NCBI RefSeq assembly: GCF_017654315.1
Contig: NZ_CP072203.1
Span: forward strand, 2,604,001-2,668,000
DNA: 64,000 bases
From: Gordonia polyisoprenivorans
GTDB lineage: Bacteria > Actinomycetota > Actinomycetes > Mycobacteriales > Mycobacteriaceae
Reading direction: 5' to 3'
Every line of letters begins with the position of its first letter. The first letter of the stretch is position 1. Of this stretch, positions 1 to 9,716 are shown one piece after another. The notes beneath the pieces were generated by a model. That model made no database searches and was not told the DNA's origin. It was given only the letters and a program-made list of their open reading frames with translations. Both the position numbers and the translations under genes were made by a program.

Positions 1-212
1 GCATGATTCACGTCGACGCCTATCGGCTCGGTGGGCTCGAGGAACTCGACGCACTCGACCTCGACACCGACCTCGCCGACGCCGTCGTGGTGGTCGAGTG
101 GGGCGAGGGGGTGGCTGAACGTCTGGCCGAGCGACATCTGCTGGTACGTCTGGTCCGTGACCCCGACACCGACGTGCGGCACGCGAGTTGGGAATGGGTG
201 AATCATCCATGA
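1..212 (+). CDS. tsaE: TsaE, t6A biosynthesis ATPase (3' end only)
   Basis: This is the C-terminal part of TsaE; the start lies before the window. TsaE is the small ATPase that drives the TsaB-TsaD complex making the t6A37 modification of ANN-decoding tRNAs in the cytoplasm. The visible part carries the family's HVDAYRL segment (first codons) and the conserved VVVVEWGE stretch near residue 35 of the fragment. The stop overlaps the next start as ATGA at 209-212, so tsaE and tsaB are probably translationally coupled. Gene order matches Rv3422c-Rv3419c of M. tuberculosis. Confidence 0.9.
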   Translation, partial: MIHVDAYRLGGLEELDALDLDTDLADAVVVVEWGEGVAERLAERHLLVRLVRDPDTDVRHASWEWVNHP

Positions 213-1015
213 GCACACCGGAATCGACACCATCGGCGCAGACGGTCACCGGTACCGCGGCAGTTGGATGCACTCCAACCCGACGCACTCCGGCCGGGCG
301 TACTCGGACCGTGCTCGTGATCGACACCGCCACCGACACCGTCGTCACCGGGATCGGCCGCATCACGACGACGTCCGGGGCACCCGAGTGCAGTGTGGCC
401 GCCGCCCGCGCGGTGGCCGACGGGCGTCGCCACGCGGAGATCCTCACCTCGCTCATCGCCGAGGTACTCGAGGAGTCGGGCGTGCGCCGAGACGGCATCG
501 ACGCGGTGGTCGTGGGAACCGGGCCCGGACCGTTCACCGGCCTACGGGTGGGAATGGCAACCGGCGCCGGATTCGGTGACGCCCTGGACATTCCGGTGTA
601 CGGCGTCTGCTCGCTCGATGCCATCGCCCACGACGTGGGGCGTGTGAGCGCGTCGGGGGCGACGGTGCTCGCGCTCACCGACGCGCGTCGCCGTGAGGTG
701 TATTGGGCGCTCTATCGCGACGGCGGGCTCACCCGCGCGCGTGGCCCGGAGGTGAGCGCTCCCGGTGTCGTCGCCGAGATCGTCTCCGACCCCGGTGTCG
801 ACGCGGTCGGCGGGTCGGCTGCCCATCTACGCCAGAGTGGTTGGGGCGGAGCCGATCCCGTGATCACCGTTCCCTCGGCCGCCGGATTGCTCGGTGCGGC
901 CGCGATCGCGGTGACCGATGGGCAGAGCCCGCCGCCGCTCGTCCCGCTCTATCTGCGCCGACCCGACGCGGTGGAACGAAAAGACCAGCAACCCAAGAAG
1001 GTCGGCGCATCATGA
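209..1015 (+). CDS. tsaB: TsaB, t6A biosynthesis scaffold protein
   Basis: TsaB is the catalytically inactive partner that dimerises with TsaD in t6A synthesis. The protein is 268 aa with the ASKHA-type N-terminal strand VLVIDTATD (about residue 35) and the family motif GTGPGPFTGLRVG (about residues 103-115). I chose ATG 209 because it overlaps the tsaE stop as ATGA. An in-frame GTG at 311 would give 235 aa, nearer the usual family length, and the first 34 residues are Ser/Thr/Pro-rich, so the start is uncertain. The stop overlaps rimI by ATGA. Confidence 0.92.
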   Translation: MSTPESTPSAQTVTGTAAVGCTPTRRTPAGRTRTVLVIDTATDTVVTGIGRITTTSGAPECSVAAARAVADGRRHAEILTSLIAEVLEESGVRRDGIDAVVVGTGPGPFTGLRVGMATGAGFGDALDIPVYGVCSLDAIAHDVGRVSASGATVLALTDARRREVYWALYRDGGLTRARGPEVSAPGVVAEIVSDPGVDAVGGSAAHLRQSGWGGADPVITVPSAAGLLGAAAIAVTDGQSPPPLVPLYLRRPDAVERKDQQPKKVGAS

Positions 1016-1545
1016 CCGCCGGTGTGCCGATCATCGATGTGCTCGACTATCGCGACATCCCGCGTTGCGCCGCCCTGGAGAAGGAGATGTTCGCCGGCGA
1101 TTCGCCGTGGCCGGCAACGGCTTTCCGGGCAGAGCTGAATGCACCGTACAACCGCTATTTCGCGGCCCGGGACGAGCCCGGGGGTGAGGTGGCCGGCTAC
1201 GCGGGTATCTCCACCCTCGGATCCGAGGGCAGCTTCGACTGCGAGATCCACACGATCGCCGTCGCGCCGACCCACCGCGGACGCGGTTACGGCAGAGCGC
1301 TTCTCGATGCGCTGCTCGAGGTCGCCGACTCCGTCGACGCACCGGTCTTCCTCGAGGTGCGCGTCGACAACGTCACCGCGATCGCGCTCTACGAGCGCAA
1401 CGGCTTTGTGACGTCGGGGGTGCGGCGCGGCTACTACCAGCCCTCGGGTGCCGACGCCTACACGATGATCCGTCCGTCGGCCTCCGGTCGTGCCGGCGTC
1501 GACGAGTCACTGGATTCGGCAGGCAAGGGTGGGCAGCACACATGA
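1012..1545 (+). CDS. rimI: RimI-type N-terminal acetyltransferase
   Basis: This is a GNAT-fold acetyltransferase of 177 aa. Motif A reads [20 protein letters not shown] at about residues 83-102, the acetyl-CoA pyrophosphate loop. C-terminally, [19 protein letters not shown] is the classic RimI signature. Family members acetylate the N-terminus of ribosomal protein S18 or have broader N-terminal specificity in actinobacteria; the substrate here is inferred. It sits between tsaB and tsaD with 4-bp ATGA overlaps at both ends, as in mycobacteria. Confidence 0.93.
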   Translation: MTAGVPIIDVLDYRDIPRCAALEKEMFAGDSPWPATAFRAELNAPYNRYFAARDEPGGEVAGYAGISTLGSEGSFDCEIHTIAVAPTHRGRGYGRALLDALLEVADSVDAPVFLEVRVDNVTAIALYERNGFVTSGVRRGYYQPSGADAYTMIRPSASGRAGVDESLDSAGKGGQHT

Positions 1546-2585
1546 TCGTGATGGGTATCGAGAGCTCCTGCGATGAAACCGGAGTCGGGATCGTGCGCTG
1601 GGAGCCGGGCACCGACGGGCCGGGTCGGGCGGTGCTGCTCGCCGACGAGGTGGCCTCCAGCGTCGACGAACATGCCCGATTCGGGGGAGTGGTCCCCGAG
1701 ATCGCCTCCCGCGCACACCTCGAGGCGATCGTGCCGACCATGCGGCGGGCTCGTGCGGCGGCCGGGATCGATCGTCCCGATGCCATCACGGTCACCATCG
1801 GCCCGGGTCTGGCCGGGGCGCTGCTGGTCGGGGTGGCCGCGGCGAAATCCTATGCGCTGGCCTGGGATGTCCCGCTGTATGCGATGAATCATCTCGGCGG
1901 ACATGTCGCGGTCGACACCCTGGAGCACGGACCGATGCCCGAATGTGTTGCTTTGCTGGTCTCCGGCGGGCACACGCACCTGCTGCACGTCACCGATCTC
2001 GCCGAGCCGATCGTCGAACTCGGTACCACCGTCGACGATGCCGCCGGTGAGGCGTTCGACAAGGTCGCCCGCCTGCTCGACCTCGGTTTCCCCGGTGGAC
2101 CGGCTCTGGACAAGGTTGCCGCGCTGGGCGATCGGCAGGCGATCGCATTCCCCCGGGGAATGACCGGACCCCGCGACGCCCGGTACGACTTCTCGTTCAG
2201 CGGGGTCAAGACGGCGGTGGCCCGCTATGTGGAGAAGTGCCGACGGGACGGCGTCGAGGTACCGATCGCCGACGTCGCGGCGTCGTTTCAGGAGGCGGTC
2301 GCCGACGTGTTGACGTTCAAGGCGGTACGCGCGTGCGGTGATCTCGGCGTGGACACCCTCGTGCTCGGGGGCGGGGCGACGGCCAACTCGCGTATTCGAT
2401 CTCTGGCCGAAGAACGTTGTGCTGCAGCGGGTATCACCCTGCGGGTCCCGACGCCGCGCCGGTGTACCGACAACGGGGTGATGATCGCGACACTCGGGGC
2501 TCACGTCATCGCCGGTGGCGCGCAGCCCTCGCCGCTGACGGTGGCGACCGATCCGGGGATGAGTGTGCAGGTCTCGCAGTTGTGA
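1542..2585 (+). CDS. tsaD: TsaD, tRNA N6-threonylcarbamoyladenosine transferase
   Basis: TsaD transfers the threonylcarbamoyl group from TC-AMP to A37 of tRNA. The protein is 347 aa, standard for the family. It begins with the ASKHA strand GIESSCDET. It has the metal-binding pair H116-x3-H120 in [13 protein letters not shown], a second glycine-rich loop ([11 protein letters not shown]), and the C-terminal [14 protein letters not shown] adenosine-binding motif. It is the last gene of the tsaE-tsaB-rimI-tsaD unit and overlaps rimI by ATGA. The next gene, marR, is on the opposite strand 15 bp downstream. Confidence 0.97.
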   Translation: MIVMGIESSCDETGVGIVRWEPGTDGPGRAVLLADEVASSVDEHARFGGVVPEIASRAHLEAIVPTMRRARAAAGIDRPDAITVTIGPGLAGALLVGVAAAKSYALAWDVPLYAMNHLGGHVAVDTLEHGPMPECVALLVSGGHTHLLHVTDLAEPIVELGTTVDDAAGEAFDKVARLLDLGFPGGPALDKVAALGDRQAIAFPRGMTGPRDARYDFSFSGVKTAVARYVEKCRRDGVEVPIADVAASFQEAVADVLTFKAVRACGDLGVDTLVLGGGATANSRIRSLAEERCAAAGITLRVPTPRRCTDNGVMIATLGAHVIAGGAQPSPLTVATDPGMSVQVSQL

Positions 2586-2600
2586 CGGCGGGACGGCGCG

Positions 2601-3062
2601 TCAGGTGGTGGTGAACCCGCCGCCGGACACCTCGGGGCACGTCACACACTGCTCGGCGAGGATTCGACGTTGGGTCGGCCGGGCATCGGTGTAGCGTCGC
2701 GCCCCTTCGTCGGTGAGTGCGGCGAACACCGACCTCCGGTCGGTCGTGCACATCGTGCGGTCGACGAGTCCGTCGTTGTCGAGTCGGGCGACCACGCGCG
2801 ACAGTGCGCTCTGCGTCAGATGCACACGCCCGGCCAGATCGCTCATTCGTAGGCTGTGATCGGCTGCGCCCCAAAGGAGTTCGAGGACCTCGAATTCACT
2901 GGAGGACAGCTGGTGCAGCGACTGGAGTTCGCGGTCGAGGGTGCACTGGATGCGGTGGAAGCGAACCGAGAGATCGTGCCATGCGGCGGCGAGATCGTCG
3001 GCGCGGTCGTCACTCGCGGCGCCGGTTCCGTCCGTCGCGTCTCCCTCTGCCGCCGTGCTCAT
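2601..3062 (-). CDS. MarR-family transcriptional regulator
   Basis: This is a 153-aa winged-helix regulator. Helices LSSSEFEVLELLW and MSDLAGRVHLTQSALSRVVARLDNDGLVDR (about residues 50-105) form the MarR HTH, followed by the wing with DRRSVFAALTDEGARRY. The C-terminus has CVTC, two cysteines that could sense redox or metal; this is only a possibility. It is transcribed divergently from the MFS exporter across a 99-bp region with two near-identical 5-3-5 inverted repeats, so it probably represses both genes. Upstream of ATG 3062 is a -10-like hexamer 6 nt away and no clear RBS. Confidence 0.9.
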   Translation of the reverse strand: MSTAAEGDATDGTGAASDDRADDLAAAWHDLSVRFHRIQCTLDRELQSLHQLSSSEFEVLELLWGAADHSLRMSDLAGRVHLTQSALSRVVARLDNDGLVDRTMCTTDRRSVFAALTDEGARRYTDARPTQRRILAEQCVTCPEVSGGGFTTT

Positions 3063-3068
3063 GGCCGC

Positions 3069-3074
3069 AGCATA
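3069..3074 (-). promoter_or_regulatory. Probable -10 of marR (leaderless)
   Basis: On the minus strand the hexamer TATGCT ends 6 nt before the marR ATG, which would put the transcription start at the start codon. The upstream operator at 3085-3097 falls where the spacer and -35 would be. Confidence 0.45.
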
Positions 3075-3084
3075 TCACTGACAC

Positions 3085-3097
3085 CGCATTTTATGCG
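3085..3097. promoter_or_regulatory. MarR operator copy 1 (CGCAT-N3-ATGCG)
   Basis: Perfect inverted repeat CGCAT-TTT-ATGCG, nearest to marR. The same arms and spacing recur at 3130-3142, centre to centre 45 bp. A short-armed palindrome pair between a marR gene and its divergent efflux target is the usual layout for a self-repressing MarR regulator. Confidence 0.75.
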
Positions 3098-3125
3098 TGA
3101 GAAAATAATGTGACTTCAAACAATG

Positions 3126-3154
3126 TAGACGCATTAGATGCGTTCGCATATAGT
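3126..3154 (+). promoter_or_regulatory. Promoter of the MFS gene
   Basis: A -35-like TAGACG (3126-3131), a 17-bp spacer and a -10-like TATAGT (3149-3154) precede ATG 3162 by 7 nt, giving a leaderless transcript. No Shine-Dalgarno sequence is visible before that ATG. The second operator lies inside the spacer. Confidence 0.65.
3129..3143. promoter_or_regulatory. MarR operator copy 2 (ACGCAT-N3-ATGCGT)
   Basis: Perfect inverted repeat ACGCAT-TAG-ATGCGT in the spacer of the MFS promoter. It shares the CGCAT-N3-ATGCG core with the site at 3085-3097. Binding here would block RNA polymerase directly. Confidence 0.78.
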
Positions 3155-3161
3155 TCTCGGC

Positions 3162-4778
3162 ATGGCATTCACAGATCGCAAGGTGGGTTCCCCGGCCGCG
3201 CCGGGACACACGGAGGCGCCACGCGCGCCGCACGAGGAGTCACCGCTCGACCCGGCCGAGCATGTGGCGGCCGGCCATGTCACGAGCGGTGCGGGTTGGC
3301 CGGCGCGGACCTGGATTCTGCTCGTGGTGCTGGCCGGAGCCTTGTTCCTCGACGGGCTCGACGTATCGATGGTCGGCGTCGCCCTTCCCTCGATCGGCTC
3401 CGATCTCGGCATGGGGCAGAGCGAACTCCAATGGATCGTCAGCGGATATGTCCTGGGTTATGGGGGTCTGCTCATGCTCGGGGGCCGGGTGAGCGATCTC
3501 CTCGGACGGCGGCGGGTCTTCCTCGTCGCGCTCGGCGTCTTCGCAGTTGCGTCGGTGGCCAGCGCCGTCGTCGATATCGACATGCTGATCGTGGCACTGC
3601 GATTCATCAAGGGGGTGGCGGCGGCGTTCACCGTGCCGGCCGGGTTGTCGATCATCACGACCACTTTCGCCGAGGGACCGGCGCGCAACCGCGCACTGAG
3701 CATCTACACCGTCTGCGGGGCCAGTGGCTTCTCGCTCGGACTGGTCTTCGGCGGTCTGCTCACCGAATGGTCCTGGCGGGCCACCCTGATGTTCCCGGGT
3801 CCGGTGGCGATCTTGCTGTTCTTCGCCGGACTGCGGGTCATTCCGCGCGGTGAGCGGGTCGCGTTCCGCTGGGCGCAGTTCGACGTCCTCGGCGCGACGA
3901 CGAGCACCGCAGCGCTGCTACTGCTCGTGTTCGCGGTGGTCCGGGCCCCCGAGATCGGGTGGGCGTCGACGGCCACCATCGGCACCTTCGTCGCGTCAGC
4001 GGTGTCGGCCGTCGCCTTCCTGATCATCGAGATCCGACACCGACATCCGCTCGTGCGGCTGGGTATCCTGCGTTCCTACCTGCTGGTGCACGCCAACATC
4101 TCCGGTGCGCTGATGTTCGGCGGATACGTCGCCTTCCAGTTCGTCGTCACGCTGTACCTGCAGGACTCGCTCGGTTGGCCCCCGCTGGCCATGGCGCTCG
4201 GCTTCTTGCCGGCCGGGCTGATCGTCGCGGCCAGTGCGACCCGGATGGACCGGGTACTCGACCGTGTGCCCACACCGCTGCTGATGGTGCTGGGATTCGC
4301 GGCGTTCCTCGGCGGCTACCTCTGGTTCGCGCGCGCCCAACCGGGCATGGGCTATGCGGATTTCCTGTTGCCGACCATCATCCTGCTCGGCATCGGTTTC
4401 GCGCTCACGTTCCCGTCGGTGACCTCTCAGGGGACCGCCGGCGTCGACGACGACGAACAGGGACTGGCCTCCGGTCTGGTCAACACCAGTGTGCAGATCG
4501 GCGGGGCGGTGATGCTCGCCGTGGTGACCGCCGTGCTCTCCAGCTCGGGGGAGCGCAACCGGCCCGGCGAGTTGCTCGGCGGGATGACCACGGCGATCTG
4601 GCTGGTCAGCGCACTGTCGGTGGTCGGTCTGGTCGGCGCGGTGGCGGTGAGTTGGTTCGGCCGGCGCGATGCGGCCACGAGCGGAGGGTCCTCGGGCGAG
4701 CCTGCGGTCGATCCTCTCGGAACGCCGGCCGCGGCTGTGGCGGAGGTGCCCGCGCCGCAAGCATGTGCGCACTGCTGA
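3162..4778 (+). CDS. MFS drug exporter, DHA2 (14-TM, EmrB/QacA type)
   Basis: This is a 538-aa membrane transporter of the drug:H+ antiporter DHA2 family. After a polar N-terminus of about 48 residues come the first TM with LDGLDVSMVGVALPSI (motif D1), the loop motif A GRVSDLLGRRR, and an antiporter motif C region GASGFSLGLVFGGLLTE. I count about 14 hydrophobic segments. The substrate cannot be read from the sequence. ATG 3162 was preferred over the in-frame ATG 3138, which lies inside operator 2 and before the -10. The divergent MarR regulator suggests induction by a small toxic molecule. Confidence 0.9.
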   Translation: MAFTDRKVGSPAAPGHTEAPRAPHEESPLDPAEHVAAGHVTSGAGWPARTWILLVVLAGALFLDGLDVSMVGVALPSIGSDLGMGQSELQWIVSGYVLGYGGLLMLGGRVSDLLGRRRVFLVALGVFAVASVASAVVDIDMLIVALRFIKGVAAAFTVPAGLSIITTTFAEGPARNRALSIYTVCGASGFSLGLVFGGLLTEWSWRATLMFPGPVAILLFFAGLRVIPRGERVAFRWAQFDVLGATTSTAALLLLVFAVVRAPEIGWASTATIGTFVASAVSAVAFLIIEIRHRHPLVRLGILRSYLLVHANISGALMFGGYVAFQFVVTLYLQDSLGWPPLAMALGFLPAGLIVAASATRMDRVLDRVPTPLLMVLGFAAFLGGYLWFARAQPGMGYADFLLPTIILLGIGFALTFPSVTSQGTAGVDDDEQGLASGLVNTSVQIGGAVMLAVVTAVLSSSGERNRPGELLGGMTTAIWLVSALSVVGLVGAVAVSWFGRRDAATSGGSSGEPAVDPLGTPAAAVAEVPAPQACAHC

Positions 4779-4798
4779 GACTTTTGCACCCGCCGCCC

Positions 4799-4825
4799 TT
4801 GAGTGCTGGCACTCGCATGTATAGA
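4799..4825 (+). promoter_or_regulatory. Possible groES promoter overlapping CIRCE
   Basis: TTGAGT (4799-4804) and TATAGA (4820-4825) could be the -35 and -10 elements, but the spacer is only 15 bp. The -10 lies in the CIRCE element, so HrcA would occlude it. The exact start would need 5' end mapping. Confidence 0.4.
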
Positions 4826-4832
4826 GTGCCAA
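4806..4832. promoter_or_regulatory. CIRCE element (HrcA operator) before groES
   Basis: TGGCACTC-N9-GAGTGCCA is an inverted repeat with the exact 9-bp spacer of CIRCE; the consensus arms are TTAGCACTC and GAGTGCTAA. HrcA binds it and represses chaperonin genes until heat shock. An extra half-site GAGTGC at 4801-4806 forms a second, tighter palindrome with the left arm. Confidence 0.9.
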
Positions 4833-4953
4833 TAGGCACTGTGTTGTGAACCTCGGCACCCGCGACGACGAGGTTTGTGGCAGAGCCCCCCAATGCAGGT
4901 CAACTGCAACAAGTACATCCACTTCTCGAACGAGAAAGTTGAGGACTGACATC

Positions 4954-5253
4954 GTGGCGAGCGTGAACATCAAGCCGCTTGAGGACAAGATCCTGGTGCA
5001 GGCCGTTGAGGCCGAGACGACCACCGCGTCGGGTCTGGTCATCCCGGACACCGCCAAGGAGAAGCCGCAGGAAGGCACCGTCATCGCAGTCGGTGAGGGA
5101 CGGGTGACCGAGCAGGGCAACCGTGTCCCGGTCGACGTCAAGGAAGGCGACACCGTCATCTACAGCAAGTACGGCGGCACCGAGATCAAGTACGCCGGCG
5201 AGGAGTACCTGATCCTGTCGGCGCGCGACGTGCTCGCGGTCATCGGCAAGTAA
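4954..5253 (+). CDS. groES: GroES, 10-kDa co-chaperonin
   Basis: GroES caps the GroEL cage during ATP-driven protein folding. The protein is 99 aa, normal for the family. It begins [16 protein letters not shown], has the mobile loop that contacts GroEL at about residues 17-35 ([17 protein letters not shown]), and ends with [18 protein letters not shown] chose GTG 4954 because of the TTGAGGA ribosome site about 9 nt upstream and because longer in-frame starts add sequence unlike the family. A leader of about 120 nt follows the CIRCE-controlled promoter. A strong hairpin lies between this gene and groEL. Confidence 0.97.
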   Translation: MASVNIKPLEDKILVQAVEAETTTASGLVIPDTAKEKPQEGTVIAVGEGRVTEQGNRVPVDVKEGDTVIYSKYGGTEIKYAGEEYLILSARDVLAVIGK

Positions 5254-7178
<1,925 letters not shown>

Positions 7179-7205
7179 CGGTCGGTCTCTTCACGACGGT
7201 TTCTT

Positions 7206-7257
7206 CATGACGATGCCGGGGTGATCACCACGTGGTGATCACCCCGGCATCGTCATG
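7206..7257. terminator. Perfect 52-bp palindrome after groEL1
   Basis: The 26-nt arms are complementary without a mismatch and meet at the centre (ACCACGTGGT) with no designed loop. The sequence lies 28 bp after the groEL1 stop and 112 bp beyond the end of the convergent whiB gene, so it probably ends transcription from both sides. It is flanked by T-rich TTCTT and by TTG. Confidence 0.75.
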
Positions 7258-7368
7258 TTGTGAGGCTTGTGCCTGCGGAGTTCGTGTTCTGTCGAGTTCG
7301 TGTTGTGAAGTCGTGTCGACGACGTGTGTTTCCGGGAGTCGTCGTGCCCGGTTGTGACGGCTGCGCGG

Positions 7369-7665
7369 TCAGCTCGCCATGCGGCGTCCGACTCCTCGCT
7401 TCATCAGCATGCTGCGCTCGGATTCCGACAGTCCGCCCCAGATTCCGTACGGTTCGGCCACGGCAAGTGCGTGCTCGCGGCATTGCGCGATCACCGGGCA
7501 CTGATGGCACATCTCCTTGGCGCGCCGTTCGCGCTGCGCGCGGGCCCGGCCGCGTTCACCATCGGGATGAAAGAACATCGATGATTCGACGCCACGGCAC
7601 AGGCCGTGCATCTGCCAATCCCAGACGTCGGCGTTGGGGCCGGGGAGGTGGTTCGGTGCAGGCAT
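7369..7665 (-). CDS. whiB3: WhiB3-type iron-sulfur redox regulator
   Basis: WhiB proteins bind a [4Fe-4S] cluster and the principal sigma factor to control genes for redox and lipid metabolism. The protein is 98 aa. The four cluster ligands are C23, C53, C56 and C62 (C-x29-C-x2-C-x5-C), followed by the sigma-contact turn YGIWGG at 73-78 and a basic C-terminus RGVGRR for DNA contact. Ligand spacing and location beside groEL1 fit WhiB3 (Rv3416). The minus-strand ribosome site GAAGGAG precedes ATG 7665 at good spacing. Confidence 0.93.
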   Translation of the reverse strand: MPAPNHLPGPNADVWDWQMHGLCRGVESSMFFHPDGERGRARAQRERRAKEMCHQCPVIAQCREHALAVAEPYGIWGGLSESERSMLMKRGVGRRMAS

Positions 7666-8120
7666 GGCAGCATCTCCTTCTGCAAGGGCGTGGACTCGCT
7701 TCGACCTTGTGGGCGTCGAGTCGCGACGTGATCCGACGGTGGCGCCGGTGTGGAGTTCATGACGGTCGTTGTCGTGGTCGTTTCCGGCGACGTAAGAGAA
7801 CAGTAAGCGGGCCCGAGAAACAACGTCAATACCGTCAATCAGCGGGAAATGATCGAAAAGATTCCGCCATTGTTAACGTGGCGTTAGCCACGGGTCCGGC
7901 GCTAGCACAGCCGTGCGGGCCGGTGTTCCGGGGGCGTCCGTGGCCTGCGGAGATGCGGGGTGAGCAGTGCGTATTGGAGTTTCCGGAGAGAAACGGGAGG
8001 GTGTGCAGAAATGGTGCGACAGGACCGGCCAAGATATTCGATTAACCTGACCGAAACCGTCACGTCATCACCCGTTGATGCCGCCGCGATTTTTAACAAT
8101 TGTGTCGCCGAGTTAAATTC
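7666..8120. other. Long regulatory region between whiB3 and the Rv3415c-like gene
   Basis: This divergent 455-bp intergenic region has no supported ORF and is AT-richer than its surroundings towards 8030-8120. It holds a small hairpin CGTGGC-GTTA-GCCACG at 7877-7892 and the whiB3 ribosome site at its left edge. Long upstream regions are typical of whiB genes, but I could not assign a promoter or a known RNA element. Confidence 0.6.
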
Positions 8121-8993
8121 ATGCTAACTGGGGCGCCGGACGGTGACACCGGACACGTTTTCGCTGGTGATGAGCTCCTGCGGCGGTGGTGTGCGGCGGT
8201 CGAGCTCGGTGCGCTGGGTCGCGGGGCGTCCTCGTTGACCGCGCTCTCGGAGCTGACGGTCGATGCTCGGCGTGCCGGCGACGGTCCGCTCGCGGCGCTC
8301 GCCACGACCACCGCGGCGTCGCTCTACCGGCAGTCGGGCCGTCATCGCGACGCACGGGCCCTGGACTCGCGGGCGCTGGCGGTCGTCGATGCCGCCGGGG
8401 CGCCATCACCTCACGGGGTGCCGATGTGGAATCGCGCCGCCCTGGCCGACACCCTGGTCAATCTCGCCGCCGACAATCTGGGGTTGCTGCGGTTCGGTGT
8501 CTCGCATCGACTCCTCGAACGGGCCGATGTCGTCCTCGGAAGGCCCGACGATCTCGGTGAGGGCCCGTGGCTGTCCGAGGCGCGGTGTCGGCTGCGGCTC
8601 CTCTGGGTGCGCGCGGAGTGGGCTCTGTACACCGACAACGCGGAGCATGCGCTCGAGGTCGCCGAGCGGGCGCAGGCACAACTCGCCGCCCGCGCGGACC
8701 GGGGAACCGAGCGGCATCGGATCAAGACCGGGCTGGTTCTCGCGGCTGCGCGCGCCGGCGCTGGGGCTACCGAGCAGGCCCGACTCGAGGCGGCGGCGTT
8801 GCGTGATCAGGCGGCCGAGGGGGGCTTGCTTCCGCTGTGCTGGGCGGCATCGTCGCTGTTGCAAGGACTCGGCGACTCGCCGGATTCGGGACCCGTCGGG
8901 TCGGTGTCGTCGACCGGCATGTCTGTCAACGATCTGCATCGATTGCTGGTCGCGCGCGGCATGCCGTTCGTGACGTCGGCGAACGATCGCTAA
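8121..8993 (+). CDS. Helical-repeat protein, Rv3415c-like, function unknown
   Basis: This 290-aa soluble protein is predicted to be almost all helical. Alanine/leucine-rich amphipathic stretches such as LAALATTTAASLYRQSGRHRDARALDSRALAVV resemble tetratricopeptide repeats, and I see no catalytic motif. The position between whiB3 and sigD matches the uncharacterised Rv3415c. I chose ATG 8121; a TTG at 8100 is possible but less usual. It may be a protein-interaction partner, but nothing in the sequence shows a function. Confidence 0.75.
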   Translation: MLTGAPDGDTGHVFAGDELLRRWCAAVELGALGRGASSLTALSELTVDARRAGDGPLAALATTTAASLYRQSGRHRDARALDSRALAVVDAAGAPSPHGVPMWNRAALADTLVNLAADNLGLLRFGVSHRLLERADVVLGRPDDLGEGPWLSEARCRLRLLWVRAEWALYTDNAEHALEVAERAQAQLAARADRGTERHRIKTGLVLAAARAGAGATEQARLEAAALRDQAAEGGLLPLCWAASSLLQGLGDSPDSGPVGSVSSTGMSVNDLHRLLVARGMPFVTSANDR

Positions 8994-9125
8994 GGTATTT
9001 GGGGTTCGCCGCGCCCGCATGGCAGTCCCCGCGCAGGGCGGCGCCGCTGTTCAGGCCGTCATGGCACCACATCGGACCAGGTGAGGTCCGCCACACACTA
9101 TGTAACACGGGGATCTCGACTGACG

Positions 9126-9716
9126 ATGAAACTGACGGGTGATGAGCTGGACGCCGCCGTCCGTGCCGCGAGGCAGGGCGATCGTGTGGCTCTCACGTCA
9201 GTTCTCGAGAGTGTGCACGAGCCCATCCTGCGCTACTGCCGAGGGCGAATCGGAGTCGGAGAGCGCCACTTGTTCTCCGCGGATGACATTGCGCAGGAGG
9301 CGTTGATGGCGGTGATGACCGCGCTGCCCCGATATGAGGATCAGGGCAAACCGTTCATGGCCTTCGTCTACGGCATCGCGTCCCACAAGGTCGCCGACGC
9401 GATGCGGGTCGCCGGTCGGGTCAAGGCCGATCCGGTGGAGGCGGTTCCCGATGTCACCACGGTCCTCGGCGGGCCCGAGGAGATGGCATTGGACTCCGAT
9501 GCCAGCCGACGGATGCGACAACTGCTGTCGGTGTTACCCGACAAGCAGCGCGAGATCCTCGTGTTGCGACTGGTGGTCGGGATGTCCGCCGAGGAGACCG
9601 CCGACGCGGTCGGCAGCACGCCGGGAGCGGTGCGCGTCGCCCAACATCGAGCACTGGCGAAACTGAAAGACGAGCTGAGGAAGGCAGGTGGACGACGCAA
9701 TGAACGACGAGCATGA
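9126..9716 (+). CDS. sigD: SigD, ECF-type RNA polymerase sigma factor
   Basis: This extracytoplasmic-function sigma factor has 196 aa. Region 2 contains FSADDIAQEALMAVMTALPRY (core and -10 recognition). Region 4 contains LSVLPDKQREILVLRLVVGMSAEETADAVGS plus PGAVRVAQHRALAKL (-35 recognition helix). Upstream in-frame GTG 9081 would add 15 residues; ATG 9126 was chosen because the domain begins just after it. The 3' end overlaps the anti-sigma gene by 17 bp, so the two are coupled. Order matches Rv3414c-Rv3413c; in mycobacteria SigD acts in stationary phase and starvation. Confidence 0.93.
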   Translation: MKLTGDELDAAVRAARQGDRVALTSVLESVHEPILRYCRGRIGVGERHLFSADDIAQEALMAVMTALPRYEDQGKPFMAFVYGIASHKVADAMRVAGRVKADPVEAVPDVTTVLGGPEEMALDSDASRRMRQLLSVLPDKQREILVLRLVVGMSAEETADAVGSTPGAVRVAQHRALAKLKDELRKAGGRRNERRA

